This document shows, piece after piece, positions 17,175 through 25,218 of a DNA stretch of 64,000 nucleotides. The position numbers were made by a program, and so were the translations under genes. The stretch covers positions 136,862-200,861 of the forward strand of contig NZ_JAMXFD010000008.1 of the NCBI RefSeq assembly GCF_025370875.1. Reading direction: 5' to 3'. Source of the DNA: Laspinema palackyanum D2c. GTDB taxonomy: Bacteria; Cyanobacteriota; Cyanobacteriia; Cyanobacteriales; Laspinemataceae. The notes below the pieces were generated by a model that saw only the letters and a list, made by a program, of their open reading frames with translations, made no database searches and was not told where the DNA came from. How positions within the stretch are numbered: position 1 is the stretch's first letter; every line of letters starts with the position of its first letter.

Positions 17175-18449
17175 TTACCGGGAAAGAGACTGGATAAAAT
17201 CAAAGACTTTATGGGCCAATTTCAACTTACTACAGGGGGCGATCGCCTGTTGTCGTCCCGTAGCATCAATCACCACCGCCTGATTACTATCACTCCCAAA
17301 CCCCGCATTGGGGCGATCAATCGGATTAGCGACGATCGCATCTAATTTCTTCCGGCGCAACTTCTCAATGGCTGGCGTAACAATATCCCCCGTTTGTGCC
17401 GCAAACCCAATTAACCGCTGATGGGGTTGCTTACATTCCCCCAATTGTGCGATAATATCCGGCACCGATTCCAAGGGCAAACTCTCTGGTAGCGCCTGTT
17501 TCGGTAACTTGTGCGAATGAAACTGCACCGGCCTAACATCGGCCACCGCTGCCGCCATCACCGTAATATCCGCCTGGGGAAAAAATTCTAGCATCGCCTG
17601 CTGCATTTCTTCAGCGCGAGTCACCGCCACAATCTGAGCACCGGGTATCAACTCCTGGAAGCCGGGGGACATCGCCCCCGCTACAAAAGTCACCTCAGCC
17701 CCACGATGGAGCGCACAGCGTGCTAAAGCAATGCCCATTTTGCCCGTGGCGGGATTGCCGATAAACCGAACGGGGTCAAAATGCTCCCGGGTACTTCCGG
17801 CACCGATTAACACCCGCTTACCCACTAAATCCTGCTTTCCCTGAGTATGTAAGACCGATTCTATATGGGCTAAAATTCGCTCCGGTTCAGCCATTCGCCC
17901 GGTTCCGACGCGATCGCAAGCCAGCAGTCCGGAACCCGGTGCAATCCTGTGAAATCGCGACTCCTGAACCACCTGTTCCCAATTGCGTTGGGTCACCGAC
18001 TGATTCCACATCTCCGTATTCATTGCCGGGGCCAACAAAATCGGACAAGTAGAAGCTAGAACCGTATTGGTGAGCAGATTATCTGCCATTCCCGTTGCCA
18101 ACTTCGCTAAGGTATTCGCCGTCAGGGGGGCAATCACCAAAACCTCCGCCCATTCCCCCAGTTCAATATGTAACGGTCGGGAATGGACGGGTTGCCAGAA
18201 GTTGGCATCGGTATAGGCAGGATGACGGCACAGGGTAGTCACCGTCAACGGGGTAATAAATTCCTGGGCACCACGAGTCAGAATCGCCCGGACCTGCGCC
18301 CCCGCTTTCGCCAGGGTTGAGAGGGCATCACAAACTTTATAGGCGGCAATTCCGCCCGTGATGCCCAGCAGAATCCGTCTATTTTCAAATGAAGAAGGCA
18401 CGAGGAGGTTTCCCTCCTGGATGCCTGTCTGGTTAAAGTCCTCACTCAT
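17175..18449 (-). CDS. coaBC: Bifunctional phosphopantothenoylcysteine decarboxylase / phosphopantothenate-cysteine ligase
   Basis: 424 residues, normal for CoaBC. The CoaC flavoprotein half (about 20-200) shows [10 protein letters not shown], the [20 protein letters not shown] segment with the catalytic His, the PAMNTEMW substrate clamp and [12 protein letters not shown]. The CoaB half (about 215-424) shows [21 protein letters not shown] for nucleotide binding and FAAQTGD. Together they convert 4'-phosphopantothenate and cysteine to 4'-phosphopantetheine in coenzyme A synthesis. The first 23 residues precede the conserved domain and could be overcalled. It follows the DUF2555 gene by 23 bases. 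Confidence 0.95.
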   Translation of the reverse strand: MSEDFNQTGIQEGNLLVPSSFENRRILLGITGGIAAYKVCDALSTLAKAGAQVRAILTRGAQEFITPLTVTTLCRHPAYTDANFWQPVHSRPLHIELGEWAEVLVIAPLTANTLAKLATGMADNLLTNTVLASTCPILLAPAMNTEMWNQSVTQRNWEQVVQESRFHRIAPGSGLLACDRVGTGRMAEPERILAHIESVLHTQGKQDLVGKRVLIGAGSTREHFDPVRFIGNPATGKMGIALARCALHRGAEVTFVAGAMSPGFQELIPGAQIVAVTRAEEMQQAMLEFFPQADITVMAAAVADVRPVQFHSHKLPKQALPESLPLESVPDIIAQLGECKQPHQRLIGFAAQTGDIVTPAIEKLRRKKLDAIVANPIDRPNAGFGSDSNQAVVIDATGRQQAIAPCSKLKLAHKVFDFIQSLSR

Positions 18450-18472
18450 GGTTCAGACTGAGCCTTAAGCGG

Positions 18473-18685
18473 TTACCCTTCATCGTAAGGTTGCAAGTCC
18501 AACAAATAGATGTAAGGTTCAACGAGTTCTGGACGACGAAAGGCGATCGCGCGTAGCAAATGCCAATCATTCAAGCCCTCAAACGGATCGGTATAATCAT
18601 CCAGTTCAAGACGGATAGCGAGTTTCTCGATATCAGCCTCCGTCATCGAAGTAATATCCCGAGTGGAAATGGTCGTCGCTCCCAT
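18473..18685 (-). CDS. DUF2555 family protein
   Basis: 70 residues from MGATTISTRDI at 18685; an ATG five codons upstream (18700) is the alternative. The protein has MTEADIEKLAIRLELDDYTDPFEGLNDWHLLRAIAF and ends LVEPYIYLLDLQPYDEG, the full pattern of the short cyanobacterial DUF2555 family. Its function is unknown to me. It is the first gene of the set leading into coaBC, with a 23-base gap, so it is probably co-transcribed. Confidence 0.82.
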   Translation of the reverse strand: MGATTISTRDITSMTEADIEKLAIRLELDDYTDPFEGLNDWHLLRAIAFRRPELVEPYIYLLDLQPYDEG

Positions 18686-18783
18686 CGTTCGCCCCTCCAT
18701 TATGTATGAGCACTTGGAACTAGCAAAGCAAGTCCGCTACCAGAGTAAATTGTACTCTAATTGACCGAGTTGCGTCCTAAATC

Positions 18784-19446
18784 TTAAGGCTTATTAATAT
18801 TAGTTTCTGCTGATGCCGGAAAAATTTCCTCAATAAAGCGTTGCATCACCTCCATTTGTTCCGGCAAAATGGAGTGACCCATTCTCCATTCCTGATATTG
18901 CACCGGGACTCCCAACGCTTGGAACACTTCCCGCGCCTGATGAGCAGCGCTCAGGGGCACCACGGGGTCTTCGGTGCCATGCATGATTAAGGTGGGGGGG
19001 AGGCGATCGCCCATTGCTTGGGGTTCGCAATGTAAGTAACCACTCAGAGAGACTAAACCGGCTAAGGGTAACCGCAGTCCCACATCTAACGTCATCGCAC
19101 CCCCTTGAGAAAACCCGCTTAACACCGTTCGTTCCAGGGGAACGCCGGTACTCCCTTCGAGCGATCGCAACCAACTTGTCAATATTTCCTGACTTTCCGG
19201 TAACTTCTGATAATTTGGACTGTACAGGTCATACCACATTCGGCCCTCCCGAACCTGGGGATGGGGAAACGGCGCATTGGCAAATAGAAACAGGAAGTCG
19301 GGGAAATTGAGCAGGGAGGCTAAGGGAGCTAAATCCTGGCTATTAGCACCCCATCCGTGGAGCATGACCATAATACCTCTCGGGGGTTTGCCGCTCGTTG
19401 GGGGAATGGCGATCGCTTCTAAAGACAAGGGGTTGGTTCCTTCCAT
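18784..19446 (-). CDS. Alpha/beta-hydrolase, phospholipase/carboxylesterase type
   Basis: 220 residues. The oxyanion-side motif is VMLHGWGANSQDL. The nucleophile elbow GFSQGGAM gives the catalytic Ser, HGTEDPVVP the Asp and MGHSI the His, in the expected order and spacing for the Abhydrolase_2 family. These enzymes hydrolyse carboxyl esters or lysophospholipids; the substrate here cannot be told. No signal peptide is seen, so it should be cytosolic. It is separated from DUF2555 by about 100 bases and may have its own promoter. Confidence 0.88.
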   Translation of the reverse strand: MEGTNPLSLEAIAIPPTSGKPPRGIMVMLHGWGANSQDLAPLASLLNFPDFLFLFANAPFPHPQVREGRMWYDLYSPNYQKLPESQEILTSWLRSLEGSTGVPLERTVLSGFSQGGAMTLDVGLRLPLAGLVSLSGYLHCEPQAMGDRLPPTLIMHGTEDPVVPLSAAHQAREVFQALGVPVQYQEWRMGHSILPEQMEVMQRFIEEIFPASAETNINKP

Positions 19447-19621
19447 CTAAATAGTTTGCACCCTCTATCTTAATATCCCCCAGGCTGTCGGTTGCATCCA
19501 CAATACCTCACCGGATTGATGAGCTTAGACCAAATCCCGCCAATTGCAGTATTAACCATTCTCAGGAATAATAAATTAAACAAGGCTCGGTTTTCCTCTC
19601 GAAATTATTTGACCCGGGTTT

Positions 19622-22600
19622 ATGCCAACCTCTAACTCCCACTCCTGTACTCCGGGAATCCGCGGATTCGCAGTGGCCCTGTTTCTGGGGGGGATTGCTA
19701 TCACGGGTCCGAGTTATGCCCAAATCATTCCGGATACCACCCTGCCGATTAATTCGGTGGTTAACCCCAATGGAGCAATCTTGACCATTGATGGGGGGAC
19801 CGCATCCGGCAGCAATTTATTTCATAGTTTTGAGCAGTTTAATCTCCCGACGGGTGGGACTGCTTGGTTTAATAATCCCCTAGAAATTCAAAATATCTTC
19901 ACCCGAATTACCGGGGGTGGCGGTTCCACGATTGATGGATTAATTCAAGGCAATGGCATTGCCAATCTGTTTTTACTCAATCCCAATGGCATCATTTTTG
20001 GGCCAAATGCCACCCTAAATCTCGGGGGGTCTTTTGTGGCGAGTACGGCGAATGGGTTTACTTTTGCCGATGGAAGGGAGTTTTGGGCGACGGGAGGACA
20101 GGTTCAGACCCCTCTGTTATCAGTAACAGTGCCGGTGGGATTGCAATATGGGAGCAACCCCAGAGGAATTGAGGTACAGGGGGCGAACTTGACCCTGCAA
20201 CCGGGTCAAACCTTGGCATTAGCAGGGTCAAAGCTGTCGATCGCCTCGGGACAATTGCAAGCACCTGGGGGTCTTGTGGCGTTAAATGCGGTGGGGTCGG
20301 AAGGGGTGACTGCCTTGAATTGGCAGAATGCCGCTGTGAGGTTGCAGCAGACTCCCACGGGAGAAACCCCGAATCCAAGGGGTGATATTTTTCTGAGCAA
20401 TAACAGTGTGCTCTCGGTGATTAGCAATAATGGGGGGGATATTTCCCTCCAGGGACGGAATATTCAGCTATCTGGGGGAAGTCGAATTATCGCCGGGATT
20501 CAGACTCTGCAAGGGGGACCTAATGCCCAAGGGGGAGAGATTACCCTGGATGCCACGGGTGCGATTACCCTCACCCAACAGAGTGCGATCGGGAATCAAG
20601 TCGGTTTTAATGCCACGGGAAATGGCGGAAATGTCACCGTCAGGGGACAATCTCTCTCTCTGAGTGAGGGGTCTCAACTGAGTGCGGTTGTCAAAAATGG
20701 CGGCGGAAATGCCGGTCAGGTGGTGATTCAATTGGCCGAGGGATTAACCCTGACGGGGACACAGACAGGCATTTTTAGTCTAGTAGAATTGGGCGTGGGA
20801 AACCGTGAACGCCGAAGAGGAGTGGGAAGCAGTGGCGGGATTGAGATTCAAGCGGGAACGGTTGCTTTAACCAATGGTGCACAAGTCCAGTCGCTCACCC
20901 AAAATGATGGAGATGCAGGACGGGTCGCAATTCGCACAACCGATGGGGTGAGTCTTTCTGGCGCAAGTACGGCGATTTTTAATACAGTGGAACCGGGAGG
21001 TGTAGGCAATAGTGAGGGAATTGAGATTGAAGGGCGATCGCTCGTTCTGAGTAACGGTGCTCAAGTGATTTCCCAAACCCAGGGAACTGGCAATGCCGGT
21101 CCAATTCTCCTTCAGGTGAGAGAGGGAGTTTCCCTGATGGGAAGTAATACCAGTATTTTTAATAATAGTGCAGGGACTGGGAACAGTGCGGGAATTGAGA
21201 TGAATACCGGAACCCTGTCGATGACTGGGGGCGCACAAATCCAGTCGGTGGCCTCGGGATTTGGAAATGCTGGTCCTGTCAAGATTAGCGCCAATGATGC
21301 GGTTACGCTACAGGGAGTGAGAACGGGGATTTTGAGTACCGTTACTTCCCGATTTAGTGAGGGTAATAGTGGGGGAATTGACATTCAGGGGCGATCGCTC
21401 TCCCTGAGTGCGGGCGCTCAATTGGTGGCGGCAACCTTGGGCCGGGGAAATGCCGGTCCCGTTTCCATCCAAGTGCGAGAAGATATTACCCTAACCGGCG
21501 CAAATACTGTAATTTTTAGCAGTGTTGGGCCAATACGCCGTGATCTCTTTTCCTTTACCGGCAGCATTCCTACGATCGCCCAGGGAAATAGCGGGGGAAT
21601 TCAGATGACCGGGCGATCGCTGCTGATGAGTGACGGCGCACAAATTGTCGGCAGTACCTTTGATTCGCAACAGGGAAATGCAGGCAATATTCAGATCCAA
21701 ATGGCGGACCGAATTTCCATCCAGGGAAATGACACTCAGCGCAATCCCAACGCTTCTGAAAAGAATTTCGCGGTTACCCCGACAGTGCCACTGAGTCTGG
21801 TTGAAAATCTGGAAGTCGAAGTCATTGACCCGACTCCTCCCCCGACTCCGACTCCGCCTCCAACCCCTCCCCAACCGAGTCCTCCCCCAACCCCTCCGCC
21901 TCCTGCGGTGGTAGGTGAGGCGGGAAAAGGTGCGACGACCGGGATTTTTACCACCGTAGAAACCAATGCTCAGGGCAATGCCGGAAGTATTAATCTTCAA
22001 TCCCGGACCCTAGAAGTGAGTCAAGGGGCCCAAATCCAAACCCTAACGCGAGGGGAAGGGAATTCCGGAGATATCCAGATTCAAGTCTCCAATGCGGTAT
22101 TCACCGGGGTGAATACTTTGGGAGATTTTAGCGGGTTAGCAAGTACCGTGGAGGCGGGTGCCGTAGGCAATGCGGGAGATATCCAGATTAATGCGGATAA
22201 CCTGGCAGTGACCGGGGGTGCGGGGATTCAGGCCCTCACCCGAGGAACGGGAGACTCTGGTGAGATTCGTCTGAATGTCACCCAGGGAATGACGGTGAGT
22301 GGCACAAGTCCGGATGGGAGTTTTACTTCCGGGGTGTTTAGTAGTACGGAGGAGGCAGCACAGGGTTCTGGGGGTGGGTTAACCATTGCTACGGACCGAT
22401 TACAGGTATCCGATGGGGCCGTTTTGAGTGCGCGCTCAACTACAAATTTTCCCGGTGGTGAAATTGATGTGAGTGCGAATCGAATTGATCTCAGCAACGA
22501 GAGCCACATTCTCACCAGTGCAACGGGGACGGGTGCGGCAGGGAGTATGAGACTGACCGCAGGGGAACGGGTAACTTTGAGCGATCGCGCGGTGTTGTCC

Positions 22601-23323
22601 TCGGAGACGGCCAGTGGCGATCGGGGCAATATTACCTTGCGATCGCCGGATCTAATTTTAAGAAATAATAGTCAAATTACCACGAATGCCACGGGGACAG
22701 GAACCGGCGGAAATATTATCCTCAATACGGATAATATTGTTGCCATTAATAATAGTAACATCACCGCCAATTCTGAACAAGCATCCGGGGGTCAAGTGAT
22801 TATTAATACCCAAGGAATTTTTGGTGCCCAGGCGCGCCGAATTGGCAGTCCCAACACCAGTGATATTACCGCAACTTCTGCTCAAGGTCCGCAATTTGAT
22901 GGCATTGTGGAAGTGAATAGACCGGAAGTTGACCCGACATCCGGGTTAGTGGAGTTACCGGAAAATTTGGTGGATCTGACCCATGTGGTGGCGCAAAATT
23001 GTGCCGATCCGAATGCGCCGCAAAGTAGTTTTGTGGTGACAGGTAGAGGGGGTTTACCGCCGAGTCCAAATGATGCGATCGCCCCAGAGTCTCCCTTAGT
23101 TGATTTAGGTCAGAATGACCCTGCAACCGGGTTAAACTCAGGGGAAGGATGGCCGCGCCAAGAGAGTGCCACGGGAAGCAATTCGGGGGAAATTTATGCG
23201 GAATTGGTAGAAGCGCGGGGTTGGTCTCGGGATAATCAAGGTAAAATTAAGCTAGTGGCAGAAGTGCCAGTCCGAGAACTGCGGCAACCGTTGGGGATTG
23301 TACCGCCCCAGTGTAACCGATGA
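19622..23323 (+). CDS. Two-partner-secretion exoprotein with haemagglutinin N-terminal domain
   Basis: 1233 residues. A signal peptide (GFAVALFLGGIAITGPSYAQ) ends near residue 33. The TPS secretion domain follows, with LPINSVVNPNGAILTIDGG, FHSFEQFNLP, FTRITGG and the hallmark LFLLNPNGIIFGPNA. The remainder is a long series of about 60-residue beta-helix repeats of the form GNSGGIxIQGRSLxLSxGAQ, broken by a Pro-rich segment around residues 738-760. Export would need a TpsB/ShlB outer-membrane partner, not present in the window. It is likely a surface filament or adhesin. The stop lies 20 bases ahead of the next gene's likely start. Confidence 0.92.
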   Translation: MPTSNSHSCTPGIRGFAVALFLGGIAITGPSYAQIIPDTTLPINSVVNPNGAILTIDGGTASGSNLFHSFEQFNLPTGGTAWFNNPLEIQNIFTRITGGGGSTIDGLIQGNGIANLFLLNPNGIIFGPNATLNLGGSFVASTANGFTFADGREFWATGGQVQTPLLSVTVPVGLQYGSNPRGIEVQGANLTLQPGQTLALAGSKLSIASGQLQAPGGLVALNAVGSEGVTALNWQNAAVRLQQTPTGETPNPRGDIFLSNNSVLSVISNNGGDISLQGRNIQLSGGSRIIAGIQTLQGGPNAQGGEITLDATGAITLTQQSAIGNQVGFNATGNGGNVTVRGQSLSLSEGSQLSAVVKNGGGNAGQVVIQLAEGLTLTGTQTGIFSLVELGVGNRERRRGVGSSGGIEIQAGTVALTNGAQVQSLTQNDGDAGRVAIRTTDGVSLSGASTAIFNTVEPGGVGNSEGIEIEGRSLVLSNGAQVISQTQGTGNAGPILLQVREGVSLMGSNTSIFNNSAGTGNSAGIEMNTGTLSMTGGAQIQSVASGFGNAGPVKISANDAVTLQGVRTGILSTVTSRFSEGNSGGIDIQGRSLSLSAGAQLVAATLGRGNAGPVSIQVREDITLTGANTVIFSSVGPIRRDLFSFTGSIPTIAQGNSGGIQMTGRSLLMSDGAQIVGSTFDSQQGNAGNIQIQMADRISIQGNDTQRNPNASEKNFAVTPTVPLSLVENLEVEVIDPTPPPTPTPPPTPPQPSPPPTPPPPAVVGEAGKGATTGIFTTVETNAQGNAGSINLQSRTLEVSQGAQIQTLTRGEGNSGDIQIQVSNAVFTGVNTLGDFSGLASTVEAGAVGNAGDIQINADNLAVTGGAGIQALTRGTGDSGEIRLNVTQGMTVSGTSPDGSFTSGVFSSTEEAAQGSGGGLTIATDRLQVSDGAVLSARSTTNFPGGEIDVSANRIDLSNESHILTSATGTGAAGSMRLTAGERVTLSDRAVLSSETASGDRGNITLRSPDLILRNNSQITTNATGTGTGGNIILNTDNIVAINNSNITANSEQASGGQVIINTQGIFGAQARRIGSPNTSDITATSAQGPQFDGIVEVNRPEVDPTSGLVELPENLVDLTHVVAQNCADPNAPQSSFVVTGRGGLPPSPNDAIAPESPLVDLGQNDPATGLNSGEGWPRQESATGSNSGEIYAELVEARGWSRDNQGKIKLVAEVPVRELRQPLGIVPPQCNR
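21834..21905 (+). repeat. Proline-rich hinge coding segment within the haemagglutinin gene
   Basis: About 24 codons encode almost only Pro and Thr (PPTPTPPPTPP...), interrupting the beta-helix repeats. It may be a flexible or rigid spacer. Such a run is unusual in the middle of a TPS passenger. Confidence 0.7.
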
Positions 23324-23345
23324 GCAAGAGGGAATCAGAATCACG

Positions 23346-25181
23346 ATGAGAAGGCGCGATGGCCAGAATGTGTTCAGTCGATTTAGGCAAAGTTTCCGCT
23401 TTAGTTTCTCCGCTTTTAAATATAGCAAAAGAGCGGTGCAATTAGTTTGGAAAACTAGCCCAATTTTAACAGCAATTGTAGCCATTCTCACCGGAATTGC
23501 TGGATTGTTACCCGCAGGAATTGCCTATTTAGGGAAGTTAATTATCGATAGCGTAGTCACCGCAGCGAGTTCCGGGACGGGACCCCAAACTGCACTCATG
23601 TATGTCGGATTCGAGGCGATCGCTGTGATGATGTTGACCCTCTGTCAGCGTGGGTTGAGTGTTTGTCAATCCCTGTTGCGAGTCCTCCTGGGACAAACGG
23701 TTAACGAATTAATCTTAGAAAAAGCGCTGACCCTTTCTTTGTCGCATTTTGAAGATTCGGAAGTCTATGACAAAATGACTCGGGCCCGACGAGAAGCGTC
23801 GAGTCGTCCCCTGAGTTTTGTGAATCGCACTTTTGGGTTAGTGCAAGAGACTCTTGGATTGGTGGCATATAGTGGATTGTTGTTGCAGTTTTCCGGATGG
23901 GTTGTCGGGGTGTTGGCGATCGCCGCGATACCGCCGTTTTTAGCAGAAACTAAGTTTGCCGGTGCTGCTTTTCGGGTTTTTAAAAGGCGATCGCCAGAAA
24001 CCCGGGAACAAATTTACCTAGAAACCCTGATTGCGCGGGAAGATTACGCCAAAGAGGTGCAACTGTATCAACTCGGACCCGTGTTTCTGAATCGGTATCG
24101 GAATATCTTTCATCGCTTGTATCAGGAAGACCGAAATTTGACCCTGCGGCGAGGATTTTGGGGATATGTACTGGGGTTGCTGAGTAGTTTGGCATTTTAT
24201 GGCACTTACGCCTGGATTGCGATCGCTGCAATTTCTGGAAGCATCACCCTAGGAGATATGACCATGTATTTAATGGTATTTCGCCAGGGACAATCCAGCT
24301 TTTCTGCAACCTTGAGTGCGATCGGGGGAATGTATGAAGATAACCTCTATTTGTCCAACTTGTATGAATTTTTAGAACAAGAGATACCCCAGGCAGCAGG
24401 TAGCGCCAACCGAGGACCCATTCCCCAAGATGGTGTGCGATTCCAGAACGTTTCCTTTACCTATCCCGACGCCACCCAACCCGCCTTAACCGACATCACC
24501 TTTCATTTAAAACCTGGAGAAAAACTCGCCTTAGTTGGTAAAAATGGGTCCGGAAAAACCACCTTAATTAAATTACTCACCCGCCTCTACGAACCCTCAT
24601 CCGGTCAAATTTTCCTCGATGGATTAGACTTGCGCGAATGGGATATCAACCACTTAAGACAGCGCATTGGCGTGATTTTTCAAGATTTTGTCCGCTATCA
24701 ATTCCTCGTCGGCGAGAATATTGGCGTCGGCGATGTGGATAGCTTAGAAGACGAAACCCGTTGGAAAACTGCTGCTGAAAAAGGCATGGCGGAACCTTTC
24801 ATTGCCACCTTACCCCAGGGATTTTATACCCAACTCGGACGCTGGTTTAAATCCGGAACCGAACTCTCCGGAGGACAATGGCAAAAAATTGGTCTTTCCC
24901 GGGCTTTTATGCGAATCAAAGCCGATATTCTAGTCCTAGATGAACCCACCTCTGCAATGGATGCGGAAGCCGAATTTGAAATCTTTGAACGGTTTCGCCG
25001 CTTGGCAAAAGACCGCATGGTTTTGTTGATTTCCCATCGATTTTCCACCGTTCGTATGGCGGATACAATTATTGTTTTAGAAGCGGGTAAATTGATAGAA
25101 AGCGGCACTCATACCGAGTTAATGCAAGCAGAAGGACGCTATGCGAAATTATTTACCCTCCAAGCGGCTGGATATCAGTAA
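23346..25181 (+). CDS. ABC transporter, fused membrane and ATPase domains
   Basis: About 611 residues from the ATG at 23346 (an upstream ATG at 23298 overlaps the previous gene). Residues about 30-330 form a type-I exporter membrane domain with six predicted helices. The ATPase domain has Walker A GKNGSGKTT, Q-loop IFQDF, signature LSGGQ, Walker B ILVLDEPTSAMD and the switch His in LLISHRF. There is no C39 peptidase or CLD domain, so it is not an obvious type I RTX exporter. Lipid, peptide or drug export are possible. It directly follows the haemagglutinin gene, so the two may share a transcript. Confidence 0.92.
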   Translation: MRRRDGQNVFSRFRQSFRFSFSAFKYSKRAVQLVWKTSPILTAIVAILTGIAGLLPAGIAYLGKLIIDSVVTAASSGTGPQTALMYVGFEAIAVMMLTLCQRGLSVCQSLLRVLLGQTVNELILEKALTLSLSHFEDSEVYDKMTRARREASSRPLSFVNRTFGLVQETLGLVAYSGLLLQFSGWVVGVLAIAAIPPFLAETKFAGAAFRVFKRRSPETREQIYLETLIAREDYAKEVQLYQLGPVFLNRYRNIFHRLYQEDRNLTLRRGFWGYVLGLLSSLAFYGTYAWIAIAAISGSITLGDMTMYLMVFRQGQSSFSATLSAIGGMYEDNLYLSNLYEFLEQEIPQAAGSANRGPIPQDGVRFQNVSFTYPDATQPALTDITFHLKPGEKLALVGKNGSGKTTLIKLLTRLYEPSSGQIFLDGLDLREWDINHLRQRIGVIFQDFVRYQFLVGENIGVGDVDSLEDETRWKTAAEKGMAEPFIATLPQGFYTQLGRWFKSGTELSGGQWQKIGLSRAFMRIKADILVLDEPTSAMDAEAEFEIFERFRRLAKDRMVLLISHRFSTVRMADTIIVLEAGKLIESGTHTELMQAEGRYAKLFTLQAAGYQ

Positions 25182-25218
25182 GTCTTGGTGATTTATCTTG
25201 CTAATTATACAAAAGTTA

